Below, piece after piece: positions 54,523-63,429 of a stretch of DNA of 64,000 nt. The stretch lies in contig NC_010505.1 of assembly GCF_000019725.1 (NCBI RefSeq), positions 5,750,001 to 5,814,000 of the forward strand. Reading direction: 5' to 3'. The notes beneath the pieces were generated by a model. The model made no database searches and was not told where the DNA came from. It saw nothing but the letters and a program-made list of their open reading frames with translations. Numbering within the stretch: the first letter of the stretch is position 1; every line of letters starts with the position of its first letter. The stretch comes from Methylobacterium radiotolerans JCM 2831. GTDB taxonomy: Bacteria > Pseudomonadota > Alphaproteobacteria > Rhizobiales > Beijerinckiaceae. A program made the translations under genes and the position numbers.

Positions 54523-55137
54523 ATGCGGTTTACATCGATCGGTCGCCGGGTTGCGCCGCTCGCGATCCTGGCGCTCTCGGCGCTGGCGGGCACGGCCCAG
54601 GCCAAGACGCCGACCGATCCCAGCGGAACCTATCTCACCGAGGACGGCCGCGCGCGCGTGCGCCTCGAGAAGTGCGGGACCGCGGGTGACCGGCTGTGCG
54701 GCTACGTGGTGTGGCTGAAGGTTCCGCTGAACGACAAGGGCGAGCCGCGGATCGACTTCAAGAACCCCGATCCGAAGAAGCAGGCTCGGCCGTCCCTCGG
54801 GCACCAGCTCATCATGGGCCTGAAGCCGAACGCCGACGCCCATTACGAGGGCAAGATCTACAATTCCGAGGACGGTAAGTCCTACGACGTCACCATCTGG
54901 ACCGAGACGCCCGGCGAGCTGACGGTGCGCGGCTGCCTGATCGCGTTCCTGTGCAAGTCGCAGACCTGGACCAAGGTGACCGATCTCGCGCCGGGCCAGC
55001 TTCCTGGCCCGACCAACGGCGCGAACGGCCCGCGCAGCGATCCCGAGTACGCTACCGCCGCCCCGAAGCCGACCGCCAAGGCCGGCGCGAAGCCGGCTCA
55101 GAAGCCCGCCGCCTCCGAGGCGCCCAAGGAGGAGTGA
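54523..55137 (+). CDS. DUF2147 domain exported protein
   Basis: 204 residues. A signal peptide (APLAILALSALAGTAQAKT, cleaved near 29) leads into the DUF2147 beta-barrel: PSGTYLTEDGRARVRLEKC, LCGYVVWLK, HYEGKIYNSEDGKSYDVTIW, LTVRGCLIAFLCKSQTWTKV. The last ~50 residues are Pro/Ala/Lys-rich and probably unstructured. The ATG at 54523 has GGGAG nearby; an upstream in-frame ATG at 54382 would add a basic 47-residue stretch before the signal peptide and is not used. The molecular role of DUF2147 is not established. Confidence 0.88.
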   Translation: MRFTSIGRRVAPLAILALSALAGTAQAKTPTDPSGTYLTEDGRARVRLEKCGTAGDRLCGYVVWLKVPLNDKGEPRIDFKNPDPKKQARPSLGHQLIMGLKPNADAHYEGKIYNSEDGKSYDVTIWTETPGELTVRGCLIAFLCKSQTWTKVTDLAPGQLPGPTNGANGPRSDPEYATAAPKPTAKAGAKPAQKPAASEAPKEE

Positions 55138-55165
55138 GCGGCGCCAACCCTCCCGCGGCCGGCCC

Positions 55166-56389
55166 TCAATCGGCGAGGGCCGCGTAGGTCAGGACGCGCA
55201 GTTCGCGCCGGATCGGCAGGGCCGAGGACGGCACGAGCTGCGTCATGAGCACCACCGACAGATCCTCGGCCGGGTCGATCCAGAACGCCGTCGAGGCGAG
55301 GCCGCCCCAGGCGACCTCGCCCGGCGTGCCGAGGATCTGGGCCCGGGCGGGGTCGAGCATCACCGAGAAGCCCAGACCGAAACCGATGCCGGTGTAGGAG
55401 GTCTCGGCGAAGCGCGGCGTGCCCATCGCGGCGAGATCGCCCGGCAGATGATTCGCCAGCATCAGGTCGACCGTCTTGCGGCCCAGGAGGCGCGCGCCGT
55501 CGAGGGTGCCCCGGTCGAGGATCATCCGGCAGAAGCGCTGGTAATCCGCCGCCGTTGAGACGAGGCCGCCGCCGCCCGACGCGATCGCGGGCGGGCGCGC
55601 GAAGGCCGTCTCCACCGAATCGTCGAACAGGCGCAGCCGCCGCGCGCGATCGTACGCGTAGGTGGCGCAGAAGCGCGGCATCAGCTCGGGCCGCACGTAG
55701 AAATCGGTATCGACCATGCCGAGGGGCCCGATCACCGCCTCGCGGAGGTGGTCGGCGAAGGGGCGGCCGGTGAGCGCCGCCACGTACTGGCCGAGCACGT
55801 CGGTGGCGACGCTGTAGTTCCAGGCGCTGCCCGGCTGGGCGAGGAGCGGCAGCTTCGCCACCCGCGCGGTCATCTCGGCGAGCGTGCCCTCGCGCGCCAG
55901 GAAGTCGACACCCTGCTCGCGGTACTGCGCGTCGACCAGGGTCGCTTCCATGAAGCCGTAGGTCAGCCCGGCCGTGTGGGTCAGCAGGTCCCGCACGGTG
56001 ATCGCCCGGCGGGCGGGCTCGGTCTCGAGCTTCGCCCGGTTGCCGCCCACGGCGACGCGCATCTCGGCGAACGCGGGCAGGACCCGGGAGATCGGATCGT
56101 CGAGCTGGAACAGGCCCTGCTCGTAGAGCTGCATCACCGCGACCGAGGTCAGCGGCTTGGTCATCGAGTAGATCCGGGTCACCGTGTCGAGGGTGAACGG
56201 CGTCGCCCGGGCGAGGTCGGCCTGCCCGCAGGCACGCGCGAAGGCGATGCGGCCGCGCCGCGCCACGGTGACCGACAGGCCGGCCAGCCGACCGTCGCCG
56301 ACGAGGCGGTCCATCCACGGCACGATCCGGGCGAGCCCGTCCGGGCTGAACCCGGCACCCGTCGGATCGGTCTCGGTCAGCGCGCTCAT
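55166..56389 (-). CDS. Serine hydrolase, class C beta-lactamase/EstB-like
   Basis: 407 residues. The beta-lactamase fold shows S75-M-T-K78 (catalytic Ser and Lys) in TRIYSMTKPLTSVAVMQL, a tyrosine motif YSV in WNYSVATDVLG, and the later GGGGLVSTAADYQRFCRM and WGGLASTAFWIDPAEDL stretches. This pattern is that of EstB-type esterases and dipeptidases related to AmpC, which often cut esters rather than beta-lactams. No signal peptide is visible, so it probably acts in the cytoplasm. AGGAG before the ATG at 56389. Substrate unknown. Confidence 0.87.
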   Translation of the reverse strand: MSALTETDPTGAGFSPDGLARIVPWMDRLVGDGRLAGLSVTVARRGRIAFARACGQADLARATPFTLDTVTRIYSMTKPLTSVAVMQLYEQGLFQLDDPISRVLPAFAEMRVAVGGNRAKLETEPARRAITVRDLLTHTAGLTYGFMEATLVDAQYREQGVDFLAREGTLAEMTARVAKLPLLAQPGSAWNYSVATDVLGQYVAALTGRPFADHLREAVIGPLGMVDTDFYVRPELMPRFCATYAYDRARRLRLFDDSVETAFARPPAIASGGGGLVSTAADYQRFCRMILDRGTLDGARLLGRKTVDLMLANHLPGDLAAMGTPRFAETSYTGIGFGLGFSVMLDPARAQILGTPGEVAWGGLASTAFWIDPAEDLSVVLMTQLVPSSALPIRRELRVLTYAALAD

Positions 56390-56441
56390 GCGGTCTCCTC
56401 GTGATGGCGGTCCGGAAGCGTAGAAGGGGAGGGCAACGAAA

Positions 56442-56951
56442 TCACCAGCCCATTGTCCCGGCCCCACCCTTGAACGGGCCGACGATGCCGGGCGTGATCC
56501 AGCCGCCGTAGAAGTTTCCGGGCTGCGGCGTCACCTGGGCCGCCCCGACGAAGCAGGCGTCCATCGGGCCGGCGTAGAACGCGACGTAGCCGGCGATCGC
56601 GCGGAAATCCGGCGTCGGGTCCGGGTAGGCCCAGGCGGCCCCGGGCACGAGGCGGTCGCCGGCGCGCACGTCGAACAGGACGGCCTGTCCCTTCCACTCG
56701 CAGATCCCGCCGCGCCGCCGGTTCACCAGCGCCCCGTCCGCGATGTCGGCGGGCGGCAGGTAGTAGGTCGGCGGGTGCGAGGTCTCGAGTACCCGGAAGC
56801 CGGAACCGGTCTCGGCGATGACGCGGCCGCCGAGCACGACCTGCAGCCGGTCCGGGACGGATTCCAGCCGCGGCGGCCGCGGATAGTCCCAGACGCTCTC
56901 CTCGCCCGGCCTGACGGGATCGGGGACGGGCCGGAAAGGCGATCCGCGCAT
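56442..56951 (-). CDS. DUF427 domain protein
   Basis: 169 residues. DUF427 is a small beta-tent fold; family features here are VVLGGRVIAETGSGFRVLETSHPPTYYLPPADI and CEWKGQAVLFDVRAGDR, then AWAYPDPTPDFRAIAGYVAFYAGPMDACFVG. No enzymatic activity is known for the family. GAGG before ATG 56951. It is 52 bases upstream of the serine hydrolase on the same strand, so co-transcription is possible. Confidence 0.88.
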   Translation of the reverse strand: MRGSPFRPVPDPVRPGEESVWDYPRPPRLESVPDRLQVVLGGRVIAETGSGFRVLETSHPPTYYLPPADIADGALVNRRRGGICEWKGQAVLFDVRAGDRLVPGAAWAYPDPTPDFRAIAGYVAFYAGPMDACFVGAAQVTPQPGNFYGGWITPGIVGPFKGGAGTMGW

Positions 56952-57065
56952 GGGAAACCTCGTGCTGTGTCAGTGCGGATCCAGATAGGGCGCCGCGGCC
57001 GGCGTTTGTCGTCCGGCGCGCCCGTGCTAGCCCGTCGCCGACACTCGAGCCCGGGATCGCCCGCG

Positions 57066-57809
57066 ATGGACATCGCCCTCTTCCTCGACTTCGACGGCAC
57101 GCTCGCCGAGATCGCTCCGCGGCCGGATGCCGTGCGGGTCGAGCCGGGTCTGGTGGAGGATCTGGAGCGTCTCCGGGCACGCCTCGACGGCGCCCTCGCC
57201 ATCGTCACCGGCCGGCCAGTCACGGTGATCGACGGCTTCCTGACGCCCGCGCGCCTCGACGCGGCCGGTCTTCACGGCGTGGAGCGCCGGGTCGACGGCG
57301 CGCTCACCGGCGGCCGCGCGGAGGATCACCCCGACCTGCGCCGGCAGGTCGCGCGCCTGCAGGCCGAGACCGCCGCGCTGGCGCAGGTCCTGATCGAGGA
57401 CAAGGGCGCCTCAGTGGCGGTCCACTGGCGGCTCGCGAGCCCGGACGACGCGCTGCGGGCCGAGACGCTGGTGAAGGGCGCGGCGGAGGCCCTCGGCGCC
57501 GATTATCGCCTCCAGCTCGGCAAGGCGGTCGGCGAGATCGTCCCCGCGCAGGCCACCAAAGCCCACGCGATCCGGGCCTTCATGGCGCAGGCGCCCTACG
57601 CGGGACGGATTCCCGTCTTCTTCGGCGACGACCGCACCGACGAGATCGCCTTCGCGTCGGTGAACGAGGACGGCGGCGTCGCGGTGCGCGTCGGGGACGG
57701 CGAGACCGTCGCCCGGCGACGCCTGCCCGACCCCGCCGCCGTCCGTGCCCTGCTGAGCAACTGGGCCGCCGGCGGTGCGATCGACCCGGACGCGCTGCCG
57801 CCGGCCTGA
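57066..57809 (+). CDS. otsB: Trehalose-6-phosphate phosphatase OtsB
   Basis: 247 residues. HAD superfamily: motif I LFLDFDGTLAEIAPRPDAV (nucleophile Asp8, acid Asp10), motif II VTGRP, and motif IV FFGDDRTDEIAF. The TPP-specific cap region AGLHGVERR and KGASVAVHWR is present. It releases trehalose from trehalose-6-phosphate, a compatible solute and stress protectant. The ATG at 57066 begins right before the HAD motif. otsA is not adjacent. It is followed 28 bases later by the DUF4260 gene. Confidence 0.92.
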   Translation: MDIALFLDFDGTLAEIAPRPDAVRVEPGLVEDLERLRARLDGALAIVTGRPVTVIDGFLTPARLDAAGLHGVERRVDGALTGGRAEDHPDLRRQVARLQAETAALAQVLIEDKGASVAVHWRLASPDDALRAETLVKGAAEALGADYRLQLGKAVGEIVPAQATKAHAIRAFMAQAPYAGRIPVFFGDDRTDEIAFASVNEDGGVAVRVGDGETVARRRLPDPAAVRALLSNWAAGGAIDPDALPPA

Positions 57810-57837
57810 CGCGCCGCGCCGTCCAGGGGAGATCGCG

Positions 57838-58242
57838 ATGACGGGGCGTTCCGTCACGGGCTGGCCGCGCCTGCTGCTGCGGCTGGAGGGAGCCTGCATC
57901 CTGGTCGCCGCCCTGCTCGCCTATGGCTGGCTCGGGCCGTCGTGGTGGCTCTTCGCGGCGCTGCTCTTCGTTCCCGACCTGAGCATGCTGGGCTACGCGG
58001 CCGGTCCCGCGGTCGGCGCCGCGCTCTACAATGCGGCGCACACGCTCGCGCTGCCGCTCGTCGGCCTGCCCCTGGCGATCGCCGTCGGCCATCCCGAGGC
58101 CGTAGGGTTGGCCTTGATCTGGTTCGCCCATATCGGTCTCGACCGCGCCCTCGGTTACGGTCTCAAATACGGCAGCGGATTCGGTGATACGCATCTTGGC
58201 GTCATCGGCCGGCCGCGTGACAAGACGATCGCGCCGTCCTGA
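57838..58242 (+). CDS. DUF4260 membrane protein
   Basis: 134 residues with three or four membrane helices: ACILVAALLAYGWLG, WLFAALLFVPDLSMLGYAAG, LALPLVGLPLAIAVG and a fourth near 100. The motifs PDLSMLGYAAGPAVGAALYNAAHT and WFAHIGLDRALGYGLKYGSGFGDTHLG are the DUF4260 signature. AGGGGAG lies 6 bases before the ATG. It lies 28 bases after otsB and may be in the same unit, but no functional link is known. Confidence 0.85.
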   Translation: MTGRSVTGWPRLLLRLEGACILVAALLAYGWLGPSWWLFAALLFVPDLSMLGYAAGPAVGAALYNAAHTLALPLVGLPLAIAVGHPEAVGLALIWFAHIGLDRALGYGLKYGSGFGDTHLGVIGRPRDKTIAPS

Positions 58243-58361
58243 GCGGTGCAATCGCCGCCGAATGGGACTTGCCCGCGCGGGGTCGCGGGGCCGATCAATC
58301 GCCGGAGCCGTGCCGGGCGCGAGTCCCGTCGCGGTGGGCCAGAGAGCAGGGGCTAGTTGCG

Positions 58362-59363
58362 ATGTTCGAGTTTCCGGTTCTGGTCGGCGACATCGGCGGG
58401 ACGAACGCGCGGTTCGGTCTGATCGAGAAGGCCGGCGACCAGCCCCGCCTCCTCGCGCACGAGGCCACCGCAGACCATCCCGATCCTTCGAGTGCGATCA
58501 GGGCGTCGCTGGCGAAGGGCGGCGGCCCGGCGCCGCGCGCGGCCATCCTGGCGATCGCCGGCCGGGTCGACGGGCCGGAGATCCAGCTGACGAACGCGCA
58601 CTGGAAGATCGCGGGCCAGCGCATCGCCGAGGATTTCGGGCTCTCATCCGCGACGGTCGTGAACGACTACGTGCCGGTGGCGGCCGGCGCCGCCGATATC
58701 GAGCCCCACGACCTCACGCCGGTCGGGCCCTGTCCGCCCGTGCCCGGCGGCGCCCGCGTGGTGCTGGGCCCCGGAACCGGCTTCGGCGCGGCGGCGCTGG
58801 TCCCCTACGCGGCGCATCTCGCCATCGTGTCCACCGAGGTCGGCCACACCGATATCGGCCCGGCCGACGCCTTCGAGGAGAAGGTCTGGCACGCGCTGGA
58901 GCGGGTCGAGGACCGGATCACCGTGGAGACGGTGCTGTCGGGGCCGGGCCTGTCGCGGCTCCACGCGGCCGTCGCCCATGTCCGGACCGGGCAGCCGCAC
59001 GAGAAGATCGAGCCGGCCGCGGTCACCGAGGCCGGTCTCAGCGCCACCGATCCGCACGCCGCCGAGACGCTCGAGCTGTTCGGCCGGGTGCTCGGACGCG
59101 TCTGCGGCGACCTCGCGCTGACCTTCCTGGCGACGAGCGGCGTCTATATCGGCGGGGGCATCGCGCCCCGGATCCTCAAGGTGCTCGAGGAGAGCGGTTT
59201 CCGCACCGCCTTCGAGAAGAAGGCGCCCTTCGCCGAGATGATGCGCCGGATCCCGACCAGCGTGATCACCGTCCACGACCCGGCCTTCCGGGGCCTGGCG
59301 GCCCTGGCGAACGAGGGCGCCAAGTTCGTCTACCACGGGCAGGTGTGGCGCAGGGAAACGTGA
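58362..59363 (+). CDS. glk: Glucokinase
   Basis: 333 residues. Glk-type glucokinase: the phosphate-1 motif LVGDIGGTNARFGLIEK (8-24), ILAIAGRVDGPEIQLTNAHWKI, the catalytic-Asp stretch VVNDYVPVA, and the GPGTGFGAAAL and EVGHTDIGP motifs that bind ATP and glucose. It phosphorylates glucose entering the cytoplasm. ATG at 58362; the frame is open upstream without similarity. It faces a convergent sugar-porter MFS gene, so the pair may serve hexose uptake and activation. Confidence 0.93.
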   Translation: MFEFPVLVGDIGGTNARFGLIEKAGDQPRLLAHEATADHPDPSSAIRASLAKGGGPAPRAAILAIAGRVDGPEIQLTNAHWKIAGQRIAEDFGLSSATVVNDYVPVAAGAADIEPHDLTPVGPCPPVPGGARVVLGPGTGFGAAALVPYAAHLAIVSTEVGHTDIGPADAFEEKVWHALERVEDRITVETVLSGPGLSRLHAAVAHVRTGQPHEKIEPAAVTEAGLSATDPHAAETLELFGRVLGRVCGDLALTFLATSGVYIGGGIAPRILKVLEESGFRTAFEKKAPFAEMMRRIPTSVITVHDPAFRGLAALANEGAKFVYHGQVWRRET

Positions 59364-59448
59364 CGGACCGCGACGGCGAGCGCTGTGCGGCGCGAGGCCC
59401 GGCGGCCTCGCTCCGCCCGCGCGGACGGCTGTCGCCGCGGGCCTGCCC

Positions 59449-60921
59449 TCAGGCCGCTGCCAGCGGCTTCGACACCTCCTCCAGGGACTTGCCCTCCGCG
59501 GCCGTTCCCCAGATGCCTCCGACCACCGCCGCGATGAGCATCAGCACAGCGCCGAGGCCGTAGCCGAACAGCACCCAGTCGCGCGAGCCGGTCTCGACCA
59601 GCGTGCCGAACAGGAGCGGGCCCGAGACGCCGCCGATACCGGTGCCGACCGCGTAGAAGGCCGCGATCGCCAGGGCCCGGATCTCCAGCGGGAAGGTCTC
59701 CGAGACCGTGAGATAGGCCGAGCTCGCCGCCGCCGAGGCGAAGAAGAACACCACCATCCAGGCCGCGGTCTGGCCGACCGGCCCGAGCACGTCGAGGCGG
59801 AACAGCAGGCCGACACCGGCGAGCAGCAGCGCCGAGATGCCGTACGTGAAGGCGATCATCTTGCGCCGTCCGATCGTGTCGAAGAGCCGCCCGAGGAGCA
59901 GCGGGCCGAGGAACGAGCCGAGCGCGAAGGGCAGCAGGTACCAGCCGACATGGTTGCCGGGGACCTGGTAAAAGCGCTCCAGCACCAGCGCGTATGTGAA
60001 GAACAGGGCGTTGTAGAAGAAGGCCTGCGCGATCATCAGTGCGAGACCGACCATGGTCTCCTTGCGGCTCGTCACGAACAGCGCCTTGAACACCTCGGAG
60101 AGCGGTGTGTGGTCGCGGGTGCGGACCTTCATGCGCTTGCTCTCGTCCACCGGCGGCAGGGTGACGCCCTCGTCGGTGAAGCGCTTCTCGATGCCGGTGA
60201 CGACCCGGTCGGCTTCCGCCGCGTAGCCGTGGGTGGCGAGCCAGCGCGGGCTCTCGGGGATCCAGGTGCGCAGGAGGAGGATCACGAGGCCGATGGCGCC
60301 GCCGGTGAAGAAGGCGACGCGCCAGCCCCAGGCTGGGTCGATCACCTCGGGCTTGAGGAGCACGATCGACATGAACGAGCCGAGCGCCGCGCCGATCCAG
60401 AACGAGCCGTTGATGACGAGGTTGGTCCACCCGCGGACCCGGGCCGGGACCAGCTCCTGGATGGTCGAGTTGATCGCCGTGTACTCGCCGCCGATCCCCG
60501 CGCCCGTGAGGAAGCGGAAGAAGCAGAAGGTCCAGATGTTCCACGACAGGCCGGTGGCGGCCGTGGCGACGAGGTAGAGGGCGAGCGTGATGAAGAACAG
60601 CTTCTTGCGGCCGATCCGGTCGGTGAGCCAGCCGAAGCCGATCGCGCCGGTGACGGCGCCCACGAGGTAGCAGGAGGCGGCGAGCCCGACGTCGAACTCC
60701 GAGAACGACATGGGCGGCTGGCGCAGCGCGCCCACCAGGGAGCCGGCGAGCGTCACTTCGAGGCCGTCCAGCACCCAGGTGATGCCGAGCGCCACGATCA
60801 CCAGTACGTGGAAGCGGCCCCAGGGCAGCCGGTCCAGGCGCGCGGAGATGTCGGTGTCGATCACGCGGCCGATCTCCGCGCGTTCCGGCGTCCCGGATCC
60901 CCCCTCGACCTTGCTCGCCAT
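59449..60921 (-). CDS. MFS sugar porter-type transporter
   Basis: 490 residues with 12 membrane helices and a large central loop. Sugar-porter-like motifs: GWLTDRIGRKKLF after helix 2, FRFLTGAGIGGEYTAINSTIQE in helix 4, WIPESPRWLATHG after helix 6 (PESPRWL is a sugar-porter hallmark), and GRLFDTIGRRKM in the second half. It imports a sugar or related organic compound with H+. GGGAGG before the ATG at 60921. It is convergent with glucokinase. A perfect 22-base palindrome lies 88 bases upstream. Confidence 0.9.
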   Translation of the reverse strand: MASKVEGGSGTPERAEIGRVIDTDISARLDRLPWGRFHVLVIVALGITWVLDGLEVTLAGSLVGALRQPPMSFSEFDVGLAASCYLVGAVTGAIGFGWLTDRIGRKKLFFITLALYLVATAATGLSWNIWTFCFFRFLTGAGIGGEYTAINSTIQELVPARVRGWTNLVINGSFWIGAALGSFMSIVLLKPEVIDPAWGWRVAFFTGGAIGLVILLLRTWIPESPRWLATHGYAAEADRVVTGIEKRFTDEGVTLPPVDESKRMKVRTRDHTPLSEVFKALFVTSRKETMVGLALMIAQAFFYNALFFTYALVLERFYQVPGNHVGWYLLPFALGSFLGPLLLGRLFDTIGRRKMIAFTYGISALLLAGVGLLFRLDVLGPVGQTAAWMVVFFFASAAASSAYLTVSETFPLEIRALAIAAFYAVGTGIGGVSGPLLFGTLVETGSRDWVLFGYGLGAVLMLIAAVVGGIWGTAAEGKSLEEVSKPLAAA

Positions 60922-61008
60922 GTCCGCGTATCCTCCCGGTCCAAGTGTTTACCCTGCTGAGACAGCCGGCATTTACCGCGACTGTAGGCAGGTGTTGGGA
61001 ACGGGTTG

Positions 61009-61030
61009 GAAATCGATTCGGTTCGATTTC
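61009..61030. promoter_or_regulatory. Perfect GAAATCGA-N6-TCGATTTC palindrome
   Basis: Eight-base perfect arms with spacer TTCGGT lie between the MFS sugar porter (minus) and a small exported protein gene (plus). AT content is clearly higher than around it. It is likely the operator of a regulator acting on one or both genes. Confidence 0.6.
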
Positions 61031-61080
61031 GTCTTCACGCGCGCCGCGCAGAACAGGGAGGTTCACGCGGTGCTCCTCCC

Positions 61081-61368
61081 ATGTCCTCCTGTGCTGCCCG
61101 TTCCCGCCGATCCTGGCCCCGGTACGTCCTGCTGTCCGCCATGACGCTCGGCGGACTCGCCACCGCGCCCACAGAGGGAGCGGACCGGCACCTCGAGCGG
61201 CCCAAGCCCCGCGTCGCGATGCAGGCGGCCGAGCGCTGGCGCCTCCGGCCGACCGAGCCCGCAGTCGCGACGACGACCGGCAGCATCCGCCGGCGGGCCG
61301 AGACCGCGATCCCTGAGGACCGTCGCAACGTCCGTCTCGTCTACCCGGCGCTGATCGAGGCGCGCTGA
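61081..61368 (+). CDS. Small putative exported protein
   Basis: 95 residues. A short basic start (SSCAARSRRSWPR) is followed by a hydrophobic stretch (YVLLSAMTLGGLATAP) that could be a signal peptide, and an Arg/Ala/Pro-rich tail ending RRNVRLVYPALIEAR. No family recognised. The ATG at 61081 has no clear ribosome site; an in-frame ATG at 61141 lies inside the hydrophobic part. Real coding status is uncertain; the gene sits directly behind the palindrome. Confidence 0.4.
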   Translation: MSSCAARSRRSWPRYVLLSAMTLGGLATAPTEGADRHLERPKPRVAMQAAERWRLRPTEPAVATTTGSIRRRAETAIPEDRRNVRLVYPALIEAR

Positions 61369-61472
61369 GAGCGCCGGCGCCCGGCCCGTCTCGACGATCC
61401 GGGTCCTGTCAGGCACAGCGCCTGCTTCGCCCGCGCGTGGACGGGTGGAACGGTACGGTGCGGAGGACGCGG

Positions 61473-62414
61473 ATGGCTGAGGCAATCGCCCTGGTCGGGT
61501 GCAAGGGGCCGGATCAGGAGGCAGAGTATCTGCGCATCCTGTCGGCGGCCATGCCCGAGGAGCGCCTGATCCCGTTCCGGACGATGGACGACGCGGCCCG
61601 GGCGGCGGCCCGAGTCGCCGTCGTGGCCAACCCCGATCCGGCCGAGGTCGCGGCGCTGCCGGGGCTGGTCTGGGTGCAGAGCCTCTGGGCCGGGGTCGAG
61701 AAGCTCGTCGGCGCCTTCGACCGGCCGCTGCCGATCGTCCGCCTCGTCGACCGCGAGATGGCCCGCACCATGGCGGAGGCCGTGCTGGCCTGGACCTACT
61801 ATCTCCAGCGCGACATGCCGGCCTACGCCAGCCAGCAGCGAGAGCGGGTCTGGCGCCCGCACGCCTACCGCAAGCCGTCCGACACCACGGTCGGCCTGCT
61901 CGGCCTCGGGGCGCTCGGGACCGCGGCGGCGGAGCGTCTCACCGGCGCGGGCTTCCGCGTCGTCGGCTGGAGCCGCAGCCCCAAGGCGGTGCCGGACCTC
62001 GACACGTTTCACGGTGCCGACAGCCTCACGGCGATGCTCGGCCGGTGCGATATTCTGGTCTGCCTCGTGCCGCTGACATCGGAGACGCGGGGCCTCGTGA
62101 ATGCCGAGCGCCTCGCTGCCCTGAAGCCCGGCGCCGCGCTGATCAACTTCGCCCGCGGTCCGATCGTCGTCACCGAAGATCTGATCGCCGCTCTGGACAC
62201 CGGCCATCTCGCCCACGCGGTCCTCGACGTCTTCGCGGTCGAGCCGCTGCCGACCGAGTCGCCCCTGTGGTCCCATCCCCGCGTGACGGTGCTGCCGCAC
62301 GTCTCGGGGCCCACCGACATGGATTCGGCGGCCGCCACGGTGGCGGCCAACCTGCGGGCCTATCGGCGGACCGGTCAGGTGCCGGACGGCGTCGACGCGG
62401 CGCGGGGGTACTGA
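61473..62414 (+). CDS. D-2-hydroxyacid dehydrogenase, GhrA-like glyoxylate/hydroxypyruvate reductase
   Basis: 313 residues. The NAD(P) Rossmann motif VGLLGLGALGTAAAERL is near 140. Substrate and catalytic motifs are LINFARGPIVVTEDLI (Arg), LDVFAVEPLPTESPLWSHPRVTVLPHVSG (Glu and His) of the D-isomer hydroxyacid dehydrogenases. The short N-terminal part (VALVGCKG onward, residues 1-90) fits GhrA-type enzymes that reduce glyoxylate and hydroxypyruvate. In a methylotroph such an activity would touch the serine cycle, but the main enzyme there is HprA, so this is probably a side route. CGGAGG lies 7 bases before the ATG. Confidence 0.88.
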   Translation: MAEAIALVGCKGPDQEAEYLRILSAAMPEERLIPFRTMDDAARAAARVAVVANPDPAEVAALPGLVWVQSLWAGVEKLVGAFDRPLPIVRLVDREMARTMAEAVLAWTYYLQRDMPAYASQQRERVWRPHAYRKPSDTTVGLLGLGALGTAAAERLTGAGFRVVGWSRSPKAVPDLDTFHGADSLTAMLGRCDILVCLVPLTSETRGLVNAERLAALKPGAALINFARGPIVVTEDLIAALDTGHLAHAVLDVFAVEPLPTESPLWSHPRVTVLPHVSGPTDMDSAAATVAANLRAYRRTGQVPDGVDAARGY

Positions 62415-62424
62415 GACGCGCGCG

Positions 62425-63318
62425 TCACAGCTTCGGGAATGTCGCCGCGAGGTGGTCGATCAGCACGCGCACGGCCGGCGGCAGCCCGCGCCGAGTCGTG
62501 AAGACGATGTGCACGATCCCGGGCTGGCCCTGCCAGTCCGGATAGACGGGCACGAGCCGACCCGCCGCGACGGCGTCGGTGCAGGCGTGGTCGGGCAGGA
62601 ACGCGACCCCGAGACCGTCAGCCGCCGCGTCGGTGAGCGCGGCGAAGTCGCCGCAGGTCAGGCGCGGCTCGTGGCGCAGGGTGACGACCGTGCCGTCACG
62701 GTGCTCGAGCCGCCACTCCGCCTCGCCCGGATCGTCGCGGGTGCCGAGCGTCGGGACAGCGCCGAGCGCGGCGATGTCGGGACCGAGGCCGCGCGCCACC
62801 TGCGGCGCGGCGACCAGGATCCAGCGCGAGGATCCGAGCGTGCGCATGGTCAGCGACGCGTCGCTCGTCAGGTCTCGCCGCACACGCAGCGCCACGTCGA
62901 TCCGCTCCTCGATCAGGTCGACGGGCCGGTCGGTCACGACCAGCTGCAGCCTCACCTTCGGGTAGCGGACGAGGAAGCCGCGGACGCGCGCGGCGACGAT
63001 GTCGGCGAGGCCCGACGGGCAGCTCATGCGGATCCGCCCGTGCGGCTCGGTCTGCGCTTCCGCGACCAGCGCCTCGGCCCGCTCCGCCTCCAGCATCATC
63101 GCCCGGCAGCGCTCGTAGAAGCCCTGGCCGACTTCGGTCACGCGGAAGCGCCGGCTCGACCGCTCGATCAGGCGGGCGCCCAGGCGCGCCTCCAGGGCCG
63201 CGACGCGGCGGCTCAGCTTCGATTTCGGCTGGTGCAGCGCCCGGCCCGCCGCGGCGAAGCCGCCGTGCGCGACGACCTCGGCGAAGTAGACGTAGTCGTT
63301 TAGATCGGCGCGGACCAT
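62425..63318 (-). CDS. LysR family transcriptional regulator
   Basis: 297 residues. The N-terminal winged HTH has LNDYVYFAEVVAHGGFAAAGRALHQPKSKLSRRVAALEARLGARLIERSSRRFRVTEVG, with the Lys-Ser-Lys-Leu-Ser-Arg recognition helix of the DsdA/AaeR-like LysR branch. The C-terminal periplasmic-binding-protein-like domain senses a small molecule. TGGAGG precedes the ATG at 63318. It diverges from an SDR gene by 111 bases, the classical LysR arrangement, and so probably controls that gene. Confidence 0.9.
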   Translation of the reverse strand: MVRADLNDYVYFAEVVAHGGFAAAGRALHQPKSKLSRRVAALEARLGARLIERSSRRFRVTEVGQGFYERCRAMMLEAERAEALVAEAQTEPHGRIRMSCPSGLADIVAARVRGFLVRYPKVRLQLVVTDRPVDLIEERIDVALRVRRDLTSDASLTMRTLGSSRWILVAAPQVARGLGPDIAALGAVPTLGTRDDPGEAEWRLEHRDGTVVTLRHEPRLTCGDFAALTDAAADGLGVAFLPDHACTDAVAAGRLVPVYPDWQGQPGIVHIVFTTRRGLPPAVRVLIDHLAATFPKL

Positions 63319-63375
63319 CGTTCCTCCAGTGGAACGCTGGGTGCCACATTCGCGGGCTACCCGCATCATCGTTCC
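63316..63375. promoter_or_regulatory. CATCGTTCC repeats between lysR and SDR genes
   Basis: CATCGTTCC occurs at 63316-63324 (overlapping the LysR start codon) and at 63367-63375; an inverted GGAACG lies at 63331-63336 and pairs with the first copy. Repeats of this kind in a lysR-divergent gap are candidate LysR-binding sites. Confidence 0.4.
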
Positions 63376-63429
63376 GGCGGCATCTCTCCGGCCAGCGGCG
63401 CATACGGGGCCGCAGCACGGAGAACGACG

